In this document: one piece after another, positions 1 to 8,347 of the stretch
How the letters are laid out: every line of letters starts with the position of its first letter
Numbering within the stretch: position 1 is the first letter of the stretch
Assembly: GCA_934438055.1 (NCBI GenBank)
Contig: CAKSAY010000013.1
Span: 1 to 21,910, forward strand
DNA length: 21,910 nucleotides
Direction of reading: 5' to 3'
DNA from: an uncultured Oscillospiraceae bacterium
Lineage (GTDB): Bacteria; Bacillota; Clostridia; Oscillospirales; Ruminococcaceae
Position numbers and translations under genes: made by a program
Notes under the pieces: model-generated
Told to the model about the DNA's origin: nothing
Databases searched by the model: none
The model's input: only the letters and a program-made list of their open reading frames with translations

Positions 1-2132
1 CCCGGGACCTCAATTGCAGGATAGTCTGTAGATTTTTGACAGTTGGTTGCTGTTAAACTGTTATTGTTATGGAATATGAGGTTTATATCTGCACCTTTTT
101 CCACAACAATTGGATGCTCACAACTAATGTCGAGATTTTCAAGTATGATTGGCTGTGCGCCATCCACGTTTCCTTTAATAGTGATATTATTTCCTGTGGT
201 TTCAGGAGAACTTTGGGTAATAACGATATTGTCTTGTTCGCTTAAAACACATGTTTTCTTCCCGTTCTGCTCCAAACAAATCACACCATCTGTGTCTGTT
301 CCCGAAATTGTAATGCTTCCCTGAGATAAATCCAAATCTGCAGATTTATATATCAATTTCGTATGATCGTCAGGGTAATACGTACGATAACTCACAGTCT
401 CGAATGTGCTTGCTTTAGCACTAGACATTAAGAAGTCCTTATCTTCATTATCTTCAACTATTTTCTCAATGCCGCTCTCCTCTGACAAAGTAGATAAATG
501 ATCCGTTCCAGACAAAAGTGCATAATTTCCCTCATCTGGAACTGATACTGCAAATGATACTGTATTTTGAGGTAGGCAAATATCTCGTACATATTCACCC
601 GTGTCGGTATTAAACAGCGCTAATTCGGTTTGTTCCCCAATAGGGTAATTTGAGAAATCTCCTATGCAAAGATTTAGGTCTTGATTCTCACTTCTAGAAG
701 TGTATTTTGATAAGATAGCGGGTTCTGTTGCAGTTGTTGCATAGCAGTTCAGGGTTGCTGTATCATCCATTACTAAATATCCTGCATCACATAAATACCG
801 TACATCTGCTTCAAACACACAATCAGCGCTATAGCCTATTCCTGTAAATCCACCGATAGCGGTAACAGTTGCATTATTTAAAATTGATATCCCTTCGAAA
901 TCTCCTGCAGAAGCGATAGAATGATCATTGTACGACGCAGGGCCGCTTCCAATTGCTGCCGATAATTCATTATTCGCTATAGCTGTTACATTTGCGTTAT
1001 TTTGAACCAATACGGCACCACAATTTCCACCTTGCTCTCCCGTAGTACCACCACCACCGATTGCCGCAGAGTGGCCGTTTGAAATCGCAGTTACATCGGC
1101 ATTATCACTAATAGTGATATTTTGAGTACTTCCACCATACAATACGCCTAAATTGGAGCTGCTGGCAGTGTAAGCGGTGCCGATGGCAGCACCATTTCCA
1201 GTGTTTTCAGCGTAGACCTTTACATTTTCTGTAATCTCAATATTACCACAAGGAATGGCTTCATTTTTTACTGTACAGTTATAATACGTTGCTGCTGTGC
1301 CGATGGCAGCTCCATTTCCGGAGGAGGAAGCATATAAAGAACCAGTTCCTGATATTGTTAAGTTGGAATTTCCAGGGACGTTGATTGCTGCTCCGTGGTT
1401 GAACCGATACTTGTCAACAGTGGTTGTGCTGGTTGTTTTTATGAAACAATTATTCTCTACCTTTAGGTTTACGCGGCCATTAATGTAAAGCCCATCACTG
1501 TCAGTGGAAATGTTTAAATCACGTATAATCACATCTGCCGTTTCTTCGTTTTCTGAATTCAGAGAAAGGGGGGTATGCACATATACATAATTGCTTGTTT
1601 CTCCGGCAGAGGAAATAACAGGTGGTTGTGCGTCTGCATGTTGTTCATTATTCTGCGTGATATAGTAAACTCCATGTTCATAATAGACGTCTATGTCTCC
1701 ATTACACAGGTCATACACATTCTGTGCAATAGGTTCATCATTGTTTTGTGATTCCTCTGCGTTCTGCTCGTTGATATTGTTGTTCTCTGCTTGAGAAGTA
1801 GCCTCACTGTTTACGGCTTCTTCACTGGAAGCGTTTGATTCTGCTTGAGAATTATTCTCATTGTTTACGGCTTCTTCACTGGAAGCGTTTGATTCTGCTT
1901 GAGAATTATTCTCATTATCTACGGCTTCTTCACCGGAAGCATCCGGCTCTGCCTGAGAACTACTTTCATTGTTTTGCGTTGCTTCTGTGCCCTCATTGCT
2001 GCTTGCAGACTGAGAATTCGTCTGCTCAGACACGACCCCCGAGGAAGGGACATCGGCAGTTGCATAGGCTGGTAATGAAGAACAAAGCATGGCGACACTG
2101 AGAAATATGGCCAATATTTTTCTGTTTTTCAT
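1..2132 (-). CDS. Large secreted surface protein with beta-helix-like repeats (5' part; runs off the left edge)
   Basis: The frame is open from an ATG at 2132 (preceded on the minus strand by AAAGAGGTG) to the window edge, giving at least 710 codons with no stop; the C-terminus is missing. Residues 1-27 form a clear signal peptide: Lys/Arg start, hydrophobic core, AYA before a predicted cleavage. Residues about 28-130 are a Ser/Asn/Glu/Gln-rich linker with 18-residue tandem repeats. Residues about 215-430 hold repeats of the type 'ITxNxxVTAI...GAAIG', with the GAAIG/SAAIGG element recurring at least four times, as in right-handed beta-helix or carbohydrate-binding surface proteins of gut Firmicutes. 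Further beta-rich sequence follows. I infer an extracellular adhesin or glycan-interacting role; the ligand is unknown. Wall or S-layer anchoring would be in the missing part. It is transcribed away from sigK. Confidence 0.8.
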   Translation of the reverse strand, partial: MKNRKILAIFLSVAMLCSSLPAYATADVPSSGVVSEQTNSQSASSNEGTEATQNNESSSQAEPDASGEEAVDNENNSQAESNASSEEAVNNENNSQAESNASSEEAVNSEATSQAENNNINEQNAEESQNNDEPIAQNVYDLCNGDIDVYYEHGVYYITQNNEQHADAQPPVISSAGETSNYVYVHTPLSLNSENEETADVIIRDLNISTDSDGLYINGRVNLKVENNCFIKTTSTTTVDKYRFNHGAAINVPGNSNLTISGTGSLYASSSGNGAAIGTAATYYNCTVKNEAIPCGNIEITENVKVYAENTGNGAAIGTAYTASSSNLGVLYGGSTQNITISDNADVTAISNGHSAAIGGGGTTGEQGGNCGAVLVQNNANVTAIANNELSAAIGSGPASYNDHSIASAGDFEGISILNNATVTAIGGFTGIGYSADCVFEADVRYLCDAGYLVMDDTATLNCYATTATEPAILSKYTSRSENQDLNLCIGDFSNYPIGEQTELALFNTDTGEYVRDICLPQNTVSFAVSVPDEGNYALLSGTDHLSTLSEESGIEKIVEDNEDKDFLMSSAKASTFETVSYRTYYPDDHTKLIYKSADLDLSQGSITISGTDTDGVICLEQNGKKTCVLSEQDNIVITQSSPETTGNNITIKGNVDGAQPIILENLDISCEHPIVVEKGADINLIFHNNNSLTATNCQKSTDYPAIEVP
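1816..1977 (-). repeat. 54-bp in-frame tandem repeat, three units
   Basis: Units 1816-1869, 1870-1923 and 1924-1977 each encode 18 residues built around NNSQAESNASSEEAV. Units 1 and 2 are nearly identical; unit 3 has diverged. They form a flexible acidic linker between the signal peptide and the beta-repeat domain of the surface protein. Exact in-frame repeats can change in number by slippage and so change the length of the stalk. Confidence 0.85.
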
Positions 2133-2196
2133 TTTATTCACCTCTTTAATATTATATTAACTCAATTAATCTTCTGTTAATATAATACAACATAAT

Positions 2197-2262
2197 AATG
2201 AATAAATGATAAATAAACGATAAATAAACGATAAATAAACGATAAATAAACGATGAATAAAC
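2197..2262. repeat. 11-bp tandem repeat array between the surface protein gene and sigK
   Basis: Four exact copies of GATAAATAAAC begin at 2208, 2219, 2230 and 2241. A fifth at 2252 has one change (GATGAATAAAC), and a degenerate copy lies at 2197-2207. The period is close to one DNA turn, so any protein bound to each unit would sit on the same face. The array lies in the only intergenic region shared by two divergent genes, about 65-130 bp upstream of the surface protein start and 65-130 bp upstream of the sigK start. No function is proven. Confidence 0.85.
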
Positions 2263-2328
2263 ATTTTGATAGGACAGACAAAAAATTTCCTTTTCTTTCA
2301 TATAATTAACAGATAAGGAGGTGATTTT

Positions 2329-3018
2329 TTGTTTGGATCCCTATTCTCGATGATAGCACAACATTTGTTATTTTTTGCTTTACATATTGAGGGCGGCTCT
2401 TTTCCTAAACCGTTGTCGGCGGCAAAGGAGAAGGAATGCTTCCATCAAATGGCACAGGGAGATGATAAAGCAAGAGATATGCTCATAGAGCACAATTTAA
2501 GACTTGTAGCCCATATCATCAAAAAGTATTACTCTTCCACCAACGATCAGGACGATTTAATTTCTATTGGAACCATAGGTCTCATTAAAGCTGTGGGAAC
2601 CTTTGACTATGAAAAAGGGGCGCGGTTTGCCACCTATGCTTCCAGATGTATTGAAAATGAAATTCTTATGCATTTTAGAAATATTAGAAAAACAGCGGGA
2701 GATGTGTATATTAGCGATGTTTTAGACACAGACAAAGATGGCAACTCACTTTCTCTTCTGGATGTTATTGCAGATGAGATTAGCATTGTTGACACGATAG
2801 ATTCAAAATTCAAAGCTGAACAATTGCGTGAAGCGGTGAAAAAACAACTCAAAGGGCGGGAAAAACAAATCATTATTATGCGGTATGGTTTAGGAGACAA
2901 TCATCCACTTACCCAGCGCGAAGTGGCAAAACAATTGGGGATTTCTCGTTCTTATGTGAGTCGCATTGAAAAAAAGGCGCTTTTAAGTCTAAGAGCCACT
3001 TTTCAAGAGGAGGAATGA
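2329..3018 (+). CDS. sigK: RNA polymerase sporulation sigma factor, pro-sigma-K
   Basis: This is the 229-residue mother-cell sigma factor that drives late spore coat and cortex genes. The TTG start at 2329 is chosen because AAGGAGGTG lies at 2315-2323. Residues 1-20 are hydrophobic, resembling the pro-sequence that SpoIVFB removes in other species; the mature part begins near GGSFPKPLS. Region 2 is clear at about residues 50-120 (ERNLRLVAH-like IEHNLRLVAHIIKKYY, DLISIGTIGLIKA, FATYASRCIENEILM). Region 4 is at about 175-225, with its helix-turn-helix in REVAKQLGISRSYVSRIEKKAL. The frame is uninterrupted, so no skin-type insertion is present. A TATAAT lies at 2301-2306, but I see no good partner -35. 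SigF/E/G are less likely because of the FPKPLS and GTIGLIKAVGTFD signatures. Confidence 0.92.
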   Translation: MFGSLFSMIAQHLLFFALHIEGGSFPKPLSAAKEKECFHQMAQGDDKARDMLIEHNLRLVAHIIKKYYSSTNDQDDLISIGTIGLIKAVGTFDYEKGARFATYASRCIENEILMHFRNIRKTAGDVYISDVLDTDKDGNSLSLLDVIADEISIVDTIDSKFKAEQLREAVKKQLKGREKQIIIMRYGLGDNHPLTQREVAKQLGISRSYVSRIEKKALLSLRATFQEEE

Positions 3019-3023
3019 GGTTT

Positions 3024-3767
3024 TTAAACGGAGGAATCCTCTGTTTTTGAAGTGTTTTCTTCTTTAACTGCATTGTCATTTTCTTTTGATGAATGTTGTT
3101 TTTTATTATTGGGCAGGGCAAATAGCTCCTGCTCATTTTTTTGGCAGATAATTGTAATGTGACCATTGATGACAGCACCTTTACGCGCGTCAATATTTTG
3201 GGCGGTTATGTTTCCGTGAAGAATGGCGTTGTTTTTAATGACTGCGGTTCCGTCCGCCTGTAGATTTCCTTTTAGTTTTCCGTCTATATCACTGGTTTTA
3301 CAGTATAGATTTCCGATAATAATGCCATGTCCGTCCAGAGAAATATTTTCTTTTGCATGAATGTCTCCCTGCACAATTCCTCCGGCAATCACCACAGAGT
3401 TTCCGCTAATTTGCCCGTCGATTCTTCCGCCGACAACCACATTTCCATGACTGGAAATGTCTCCTTTCATTTCTCCTAAAATTTTGACATTTCCCTCAGT
3501 TTTAATGTTTCCCGTGAAGGTTGTTTCTTTGCCCACACACGAACCCGAACAAGAGCCGATTTCTGTGAGCAAGGGCGTGGCTGTTTGTTGTGTTGATTGA
3601 GAAAAGGGCGCCATGTTCGCTTCTTTATGAGAGGATTCTTCAGGCAGAGGCGGTTGTGCATCCTCTTTTTTGAGTTGCTTTCTGAGCCATTTTGAGACGG
3701 CATTTTCTTCCGGAATTTCTTGCACTGTGTGTTCGCCAAATTGTAAATCTTCCTTTTTTTTATTCAT
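3024..3767 (-). CDS. Bactofilin family polymer-forming protein
   Basis: This 247-residue protein has the bactofilin layout: a charged, low-complexity N-terminus (residues 1-75), a compact beta-helix core (about 78-208) of short Gly-rich turns such as GNVKILGEMKGDI, GNVVVGGRIDGQI and GNSVVIAGGIVQGDI, and a Lys/Glu/Ser-rich tail (209-247). Bactofilins self-assemble without nucleotide into membrane-associated filaments that organise envelope or spore morphogenesis. A CxxxC pair (Cys73, Cys77) just before the core is unusual but unexplained. It starts 26 bp after the ABC-F gene, with AAGGAAGG as ribosome binding site, so the two are probably co-transcribed. Its stop lies 5 bp from the convergent sigK stop, and I see no strong terminator between them. 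Confidence 0.88.
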   Translation of the reverse strand: MNKKKEDLQFGEHTVQEIPEENAVSKWLRKQLKKEDAQPPLPEESSHKEANMAPFSQSTQQTATPLLTEIGSCSGSCVGKETTFTGNIKTEGNVKILGEMKGDISSHGNVVVGGRIDGQISGNSVVIAGGIVQGDIHAKENISLDGHGIIIGNLYCKTSDIDGKLKGNLQADGTAVIKNNAILHGNITAQNIDARKGAVINGHITIICQKNEQELFALPNNKKQHSSKENDNAVKEENTSKTEDSSV

Positions 3768-3793
3768 CTTTAACCTTCCTTTTGCAGTCTTAT

Positions 3794-5719
3794 TTATGAT
3801 TCTGCTGTATTTTCAAAATGTTTTGATAATGTAACCCACAATTCCATATCATGTTCTTGCTTTTTTTGAAGTTCTTCTAGTCTAATACAGTTTTCCTGCA
3901 CTTTTTGGTAGTCAAGAGCAAATTCTTGCTGCTGCATTTCTTCCTCAAGTTTTGCAATCGCCTGTTCTGTTGTTTCAATTTGCATTTCTAATTCTCGTAT
4001 TTTTTGACGCGTTGCAGCGATGAGACTGCGATCCTTTTTTGTTCTATATTCCTTTTTTACTGCTTTTTTTATTGTAGATTTTTGATTCTTAGCGTTTTCT
4101 TTTTCATTTTCCTGCGCAAGATAGTCGTTGTATTTTCCTTGAATAAACTGCACATTGTCAGCTTGCATATTCATGATTCTATTTGGAATGCGGTTGAGCA
4201 GATAACGATCATGTGAAATAATGATAATTGTCCCTTTATAATCAAGAAGCGCCTGCTCTAAAACCTCTTTTGTATTCATATCAAGATGGTTTGTAGGCTC
4301 GTCCATAAGCAGAACATTGGGCTGTTGTTGCATTAAGATGGCAAGGCATAACCTTGCCTTTTCACCGCCGCTTAGTTGGCCCACTTGTTTGAGAACATTT
4401 TCTCCTGTCAATAAGACTGCGCCTAGAGAAGAACGCACGCTTTGTTCTGTCAGTTCCGGAAATCTGCGATGAAACTCCTCTAGAACAGTATTGTCTTGTT
4501 TTAAATGAGACATATCCTGAGAGTAGTAACCAATTTTTACATTTTTCCCCCAGCATACTGTTCCCTCACAGGGGATAAGCCCTTGCACAGCTTTTAAAAA
4601 CGTTGATTTACCTACGCCATTTGCACCGATGACGCCCAACTTTTCGCCTCGAAACAGCACAAGAGAGACTTGGGCAAGCGTTCGAGTTTTTTCCTTTTCT
4701 TGAACATATAGGTGCAGCTTCTCAACTTGAAGCACTTCTTTTCCGGTGTCTGTCTCGAAATCAAAGCGAATGTGGGGTTTGCGCGTGAAGACAACAGGAC
4801 TGTTGATAATTTCCATTTTTTCCAAAGCAGTTTTTCTGCTCCGTGCACTTTTTGCAGTGCTGGCGCGGGCGCTGTTTCTATTAATATAATCTTGCATGTG
4901 GGCAATTTGACGCTGCTGTTTTTCATATTCTTTTTGTTGCTGTTTTTCAAAATTTTCTTTCAGGCTAAGATAGTGGGTATATCCTCCTGCATACGAATGT
5001 AAACTACAATGGGACAATTCCCAGATTGTTTGCACCGTTTTATCTAAAAAATATCGATCATGGGAAACGACTAAAAGCGCGCCTGTATAATCAGCAAGAT
5101 AGCCCTCGAGCCAGGTTAATGTTTTAAAGTCTAAATGGTTGGTGGGTTCGTCGAGAATGAGCAGGGAGGGCTTTTCCAAAAGAAGCTTTGCAAGGGCAAG
5201 ACGGGTTTTTTCTCCGCCGCTTAAGGTTGAGATAATCTTTTTTGCCCGGTTTTCCTGAAATCCCATTCCATTTAAAATAGTTTTTATTTTAACGTCAATT
5301 TGATAACCATCTTGCTGTTCAAACACACTCTGTAGCTGCGCATATTCTTCTGTTAAATCATGCAGAGAGGTCGAGTTGATGTGTTTTTCCTGTTGAGAAA
5401 TTTCCAATTCAAGTCGCTGCATGTTTTTTTGCAAGGACAATAAATCGGAAAAAACCGATTGCATTTCTTCCCAAATGGTACGGTCGTTGTTTAAACCGCT
5501 GTTTTGCGCTAAAAAACCAATCGTTTTTCCATTCTGTAAAGACACCTGTCCTGCATCCGGATAGATAATTTTACAGAGAATATGCAATAGGGTTGATTTG
5601 CCGGCTCCGTTGCAGCCGATTAACCCGATTCGGTCGTGATCTTCGATCGTAGCATTTATATCTTTTAAAACATCAGTACCAAAATAGGATTTATGAATAT
5701 GTTCAAGTGTTACAAGCAT
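3794..5719 (-). CDS. ABC-F family ATPase (translation factor or ribosome protection type)
   Basis: This 641-residue soluble protein has two ATPase domains and no membrane segment, the ABC-F layout. Domain 1 has Walker A GCNGAGKS at 35-42, signature LSGGEKTR at 166-173 and Walker B LLILDEPTNHLD at 186-197. Domain 2 has GANGVGKS at 365-372, LSGGEKAR at 449-456 and VLLMDEPTNHLD at 469-480. Between them lies a Gln/Lys/Arg-rich linker (about 255-310) corresponding to the P-site tRNA interaction motif. A C-terminal coiled coil (about 560-635) resembles those of YdiF/Uup-like members. Such proteins bind the ribosomal E site and modulate translation or displace antibiotics; which applies here cannot be told. 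The ATG at 5719 follows AAAGGGAG. A TATAAT reads on the minus strand at 5750-5745 without a clear -35. Confidence 0.93.
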   Translation of the reverse strand: MLVTLEHIHKSYFGTDVLKDINATIEDHDRIGLIGCNGAGKSTLLHILCKIIYPDAGQVSLQNGKTIGFLAQNSGLNNDRTIWEEMQSVFSDLLSLQKNMQRLELEISQQEKHINSTSLHDLTEEYAQLQSVFEQQDGYQIDVKIKTILNGMGFQENRAKKIISTLSGGEKTRLALAKLLLEKPSLLILDEPTNHLDFKTLTWLEGYLADYTGALLVVSHDRYFLDKTVQTIWELSHCSLHSYAGGYTHYLSLKENFEKQQQKEYEKQQRQIAHMQDYINRNSARASTAKSARSRKTALEKMEIINSPVVFTRKPHIRFDFETDTGKEVLQVEKLHLYVQEKEKTRTLAQVSLVLFRGEKLGVIGANGVGKSTFLKAVQGLIPCEGTVCWGKNVKIGYYSQDMSHLKQDNTVLEEFHRRFPELTEQSVRSSLGAVLLTGENVLKQVGQLSGGEKARLCLAILMQQQPNVLLMDEPTNHLDMNTKEVLEQALLDYKGTIIIISHDRYLLNRIPNRIMNMQADNVQFIQGKYNDYLAQENEKENAKNQKSTIKKAVKKEYRTKKDRSLIAATRQKIRELEMQIETTEQAIAKLEEEMQQQEFALDYQKVQENCIRLEELQKKQEHDMELWVTLSKHFENTAES

Positions 5720-5816
5720 TTGTTGCTCCCTTTACTAAAATCGTATTATATGGATAGTATATGCACAAAAGATTCAACATCATAATGCGATGTATGCTCT
5801 GATGAAAGTTCAACGT

Positions 5817-5847
5817 TATGCAGCGTTTTGCATAGGCTGCGTTTTTT
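5817..5847 (+). other. Hairpin with two mutually exclusive stems and a T-run
   Basis: TATGCA at 5817-5822 can pair with TGCATA at 5829-5834, or GCAGC at 5820-5824 can pair with GCTGC at 5836-5840, which is followed by six T residues at 5842-5847. The second fold looks like a small plus-strand terminator, but no plus-strand gene precedes it. It may be a relic of the neighbouring repeat region. Confidence 0.35.
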
Positions 5848-5951
5848 GAGATTTTATATAAGTAAAAAACGAAATTGGGAATGCAATGTTTTTAAGCGTT
5901 TAGAGACTTACCAAAGGCAAAGCTACAAATTACGCTGTGAGGTTGTTTTAT

Positions 5952-6278
5952 CATGAACACAAAGTGAGAATGGTAGAATTGTGCAAGTGCGTTTCTGAAC
6001 ATCGTGAAGAAAAGTCGCACGCACTTTAAATTAATAATAAACGCTTGCGTTTGGTTCTGCCATGAACACAAAGTGAGAATGGTAGAATTGTGCAAGTGCG
6101 TTTCTGAACATCGTGAAGAAAAGTCGCACGCATTTTAAATTAATAATAAACGCTTGCGTTTGGTTCTGCCATGAACGCAAAGTGAGAATGGCAGAATTGT
6201 GCAAGTGCGTTTCTGAACATCGTGAAGAAAAGTGGCACGCACTTTTAAATCGATAATAAACGCTTGCGTTTTATTATA
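5952..6278. repeat. Three tandem copies of a 109-bp structured element
   Basis: Units start at 5952, 6061 and 6170, each opening with CATGAAC, with a spacing of exactly 109 bp. Units 1 and 2 differ at a single base that I can see; unit 3 has a handful of changes and a different 3' end. Each unit has two inverted repeats: AAGTGCG...CGCACTT spanning about 45 nt, and AAACGC-TT-GCGTTT near the 3' end. In unit 3 the latter extends to a longer near-perfect palindrome (about 6253-6277). Minus-strand frames across the array are short and start in arbitrary places, so I do not regard it as coding. The rest of the gene-free stretch 5720-6723 holds only A/T-rich DNA. Confidence 0.9.
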
Positions 6279-6441
6279 CCACAATTATCCTTTTTTTCAA
6301 GAGTTATCAGTCAAATGACAGTAGATTTATGCTTTGTAGATGATATATTTTGTATTATAAAAATCACTTAGATAACGTAATAGAGTCGCACTGACTGAAT
6401 AAAATATTTTCTTAATAAAAATGCAAGCGCAAACTTGGCAA

Positions 6442-6471
6442 TTGTTTTAACCGTTTTTGGGTTACTATAAT
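6442..6471 (+). promoter_or_regulatory. Possible promoter for the Mrp gene
   Basis: TTGTTT (6442-6447) and TATAAT (6466-6471) are 18 bp apart. This would give a leader of about 245 nt before the Mrp start, in which I recognise no known RNA element. The -10 is perfect and the -35 weak. Confidence 0.4.
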
Positions 6472-6723
6472 AAGGTCTATAGAGATACTGTGTAGATTCG
6501 AGGACTTATCATAAAGTTGAGTGAAAAATTTGTATAGACAAAAGACATGTAGAATCTTTTTTCATCTGTAGGGTTGTCAAATAGTTCCATAAGTTTTATA
6601 ATATATTGTAGTATAGGAATTTGATACTTCTTTTGATTCTTAAAGAGATGATAGACCTTTTGTAACTTTGCAAAAATTACAAGGGAGCAATCCACAAAAA
6701 TGAATGAATTTGGAGTGAATGAT

Positions 6724-7563
6724 ATGGCAGATTGTAATCATGATTGTAACAACTGTTCGCAGGATTGTGACAGTGCATCAAATGTTTTTCAGAAAGAAGA
6801 TCTTCACCCACAAAGTAAGGTCTCAAAGGTGATTGGAGTTGTGAGTGGTAAAGGTGGCGTGGGAAAATCCTTGGTCACGGCATTGTTGAGCGTCTTGTTG
6901 CGGAGAAATGGCTATCAAACGGCGATTTTAGATGCCGATGTGACCGGCCCTTCTATTCCAAAAGCTTTTGGTCTATCAGAGCGCGCTTGTGCAAGCCAAG
7001 AGGGAATGTATCCTGTGTGCACTCGTTCCGGCATTAAGGTAATGTCGGTGAATCTTTTGTTGGAAAATGAGAGCGATCCTGTTGTTTGGAGGGGCCCGGT
7101 GATTGCCGGCGCGGTGAAACAATTTTGGAAAGACGTCATTTGGGGAGAAGTTGATTATATGTTGGTGGATATGCCGCCCGGGACAGGGGATGTTCCTTTG
7201 ACGATTTATCAGTCGCTGCCTGTTGACGGCATTGTGATTGTGACCTCTCCGCAGGATTTGGTTTCTATGGTTGTCACAAAGGCTGTTAAAATGGCTGAAA
7301 TGATGAATATACCCATATTAGGAATTATTGAGAATTATAGTTATTTTGAATGCCCTGATTGTCATACGCGTGTGGAGATTTTTGGAGAAAGCAAGCTTGA
7401 ACAGCTTACTGCTTCTTTAGGACTTGATTTATTGGGCAAAATCCCCATCCGTCCGGAGTTGGCCTCAGCCAGCGACAGAGGTTTATTGGAGACATTTGAG
7501 GGGACCTTTTTGAATCATGCCTGTGAGGCGATTCAGGAGAGTTGTCCTGTTCAGGTAGAATAA
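6724..7563 (+). CDS. Mrp/NBP35 family Fe-S cluster carrier ATPase
   Basis: This protein belongs to the Mrp/NBP35 group of P-loop ATPases that carry [4Fe-4S] clusters to target apoproteins. I chose the ATG at 6724 (279 residues), with GGAG at 6712-6715; an upstream in-frame ATG at 6700 would add eight residues. From 6724, the N-terminus has four Cys (4, 8, 11, 15) in CNHDCNNCSQDC, a ferredoxin-like cluster site as in NBP35-type members. The deviant Walker A GKGGVGKS is at 42-49. DADVTGPSIPKAFG and DMPPGTGDVPLT follow, and the bridging-cluster CxxC is at 210-213 in YFECPDC. It stands alone on the plus strand. The window's other Fe-S gene pair lies 13 kb away. Confidence 0.92.
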   Translation: MADCNHDCNNCSQDCDSASNVFQKEDLHPQSKVSKVIGVVSGKGGVGKSLVTALLSVLLRRNGYQTAILDADVTGPSIPKAFGLSERACASQEGMYPVCTRSGIKVMSVNLLLENESDPVVWRGPVIAGAVKQFWKDVIWGEVDYMLVDMPPGTGDVPLTIYQSLPVDGIVIVTSPQDLVSMVVTKAVKMAEMMNIPILGIIENYSYFECPDCHTRVEIFGESKLEQLTASLGLDLLGKIPIRPELASASDRGLLETFEGTFLNHACEAIQESCPVQVE

Positions 7564-7741
7564 TTTTTGACTTTGTTGATAAAGAGCATGATGAAGACGT
7601 TTGAATTCTAATGATTTATTATGAGCGGGGTGTTGCAGCCTTTTGTTGTATGAAAGGCATTATTGTTGCGACAAATAAAATCATTTTGTCTACAGCAGTA
7701 AAAAATAGTATGATATTATTTGATGCCGTTGTAGTTTGCGG

Positions 7742-8245
7742 CTATCCACTTTTAGTCAATGCCTGATCAATCTTTTCGAAGAAAACATTTTGCTGGTTTT
7801 CATCTAGTGCATGCTTTGGAATGAGGATGTTTTCATTGGGTGTGAAAACAAGAATCCAATTTTGTTTCTCTTCTTCTATCCGCAAGAGTGCATCGAGCGG
7901 ATATTGGCTATTTAATTGCGCGTCTTCGCAGTTAATCTGTAGGGAGTAACGATTTAGAAGGAATTGACGTTCTTTGCCAATCAGTTTTTGATTGACCAAA
8001 ACAGCATCTTTATATGCTTTATAAATTCGCAAGGTGGTATAGCCAAAAATTGCGGTGAGTATAAAAAGCAGAATGAGTCCGATAGATAGTGATATGGTTT
8101 GCAATAGCATTAACATGAGAATTATGATAAATGGTACGAAATAAATTGCAAGCGCTAATAGATTTTTGGGATGAAAAAGCTGCATTTTATAGATTAAAAA
8201 GGATTTTACATCCTTTTTTGAGAGTTTTACTTTAAATGTAATCAC
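7742..8245 (-). CDS. YcxB-like membrane protein
   Basis: This is a 167-residue protein with two adjacent hydrophobic segments (about residues 28-48 and 50-72), a short soluble N-terminus and a C-terminal domain. In that domain, LLRIEEEKQNWILVFT followed by ILIPKHAL matches the C-terminal pattern of YcxB-like proteins, which have no firm function. Both termini are probably cytoplasmic. The ATG at 8245 follows AGGAGGCGAC on the minus strand. It converges with the Mrp gene across 178 bp that contain no convincing terminator. Confidence 0.75.
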   Translation of the reverse strand: MITFKVKLSKKDVKSFLIYKMQLFHPKNLLALAIYFVPFIIILMLMLLQTISLSIGLILLFILTAIFGYTTLRIYKAYKDAVLVNQKLIGKERQFLLNRYSLQINCEDAQLNSQYPLDALLRIEEEKQNWILVFTPNENILIPKHALDENQQNVFFEKIDQALTKSG

Positions 8246-8347
8246 ACTGTCGCCTCCTTTTTGGTTTATACTTTTTAGGATACTCGTATTTTTTCTGATT
8301 TATCCTAGCTTTTACAGTATTTTTTAGAGGCAGATTGAATAGGCTGG

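Noticed and set aside
1835..2101. Leu/His-rich plus-strand frame
   Set aside because: It is the shadow of the 54-bp repeats in the surface protein gene on the other strand.
2299..2306. CATATAAT as a sigma-E -10 box for sigK
   Set aside because: The -10 fits, but no -35 of the expected type sits about 14-15 bp upstream, so I did not list it as a promoter.
5703..5783. A 26-codon upstream frame on the minus strand overlapping the ABC-F start, like attenuation leaders of ABC-F resistance genes
   Set aside because: Its ATG has no ribosome binding site, and no antibiotic-type leader peptide or paired hairpins are visible.
5892..6095. A 67-codon minus-strand frame across the 109-bp repeats
   Set aside because: It exists only because the repeat lacks stops in one frame. 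It has no ribosome binding site and no protein-like composition, and frames in the other units start and stop differently.
5952..6278. CRISPR array
   Set aside because: The 109-bp units are contiguous with no unique spacers, and no cas gene is present.
6477..6695. 72-codon minus-strand frame upstream of Mrp
   Set aside because: There is no plausible start signal and no family resemblance, and it lies across the probable Mrp leader.
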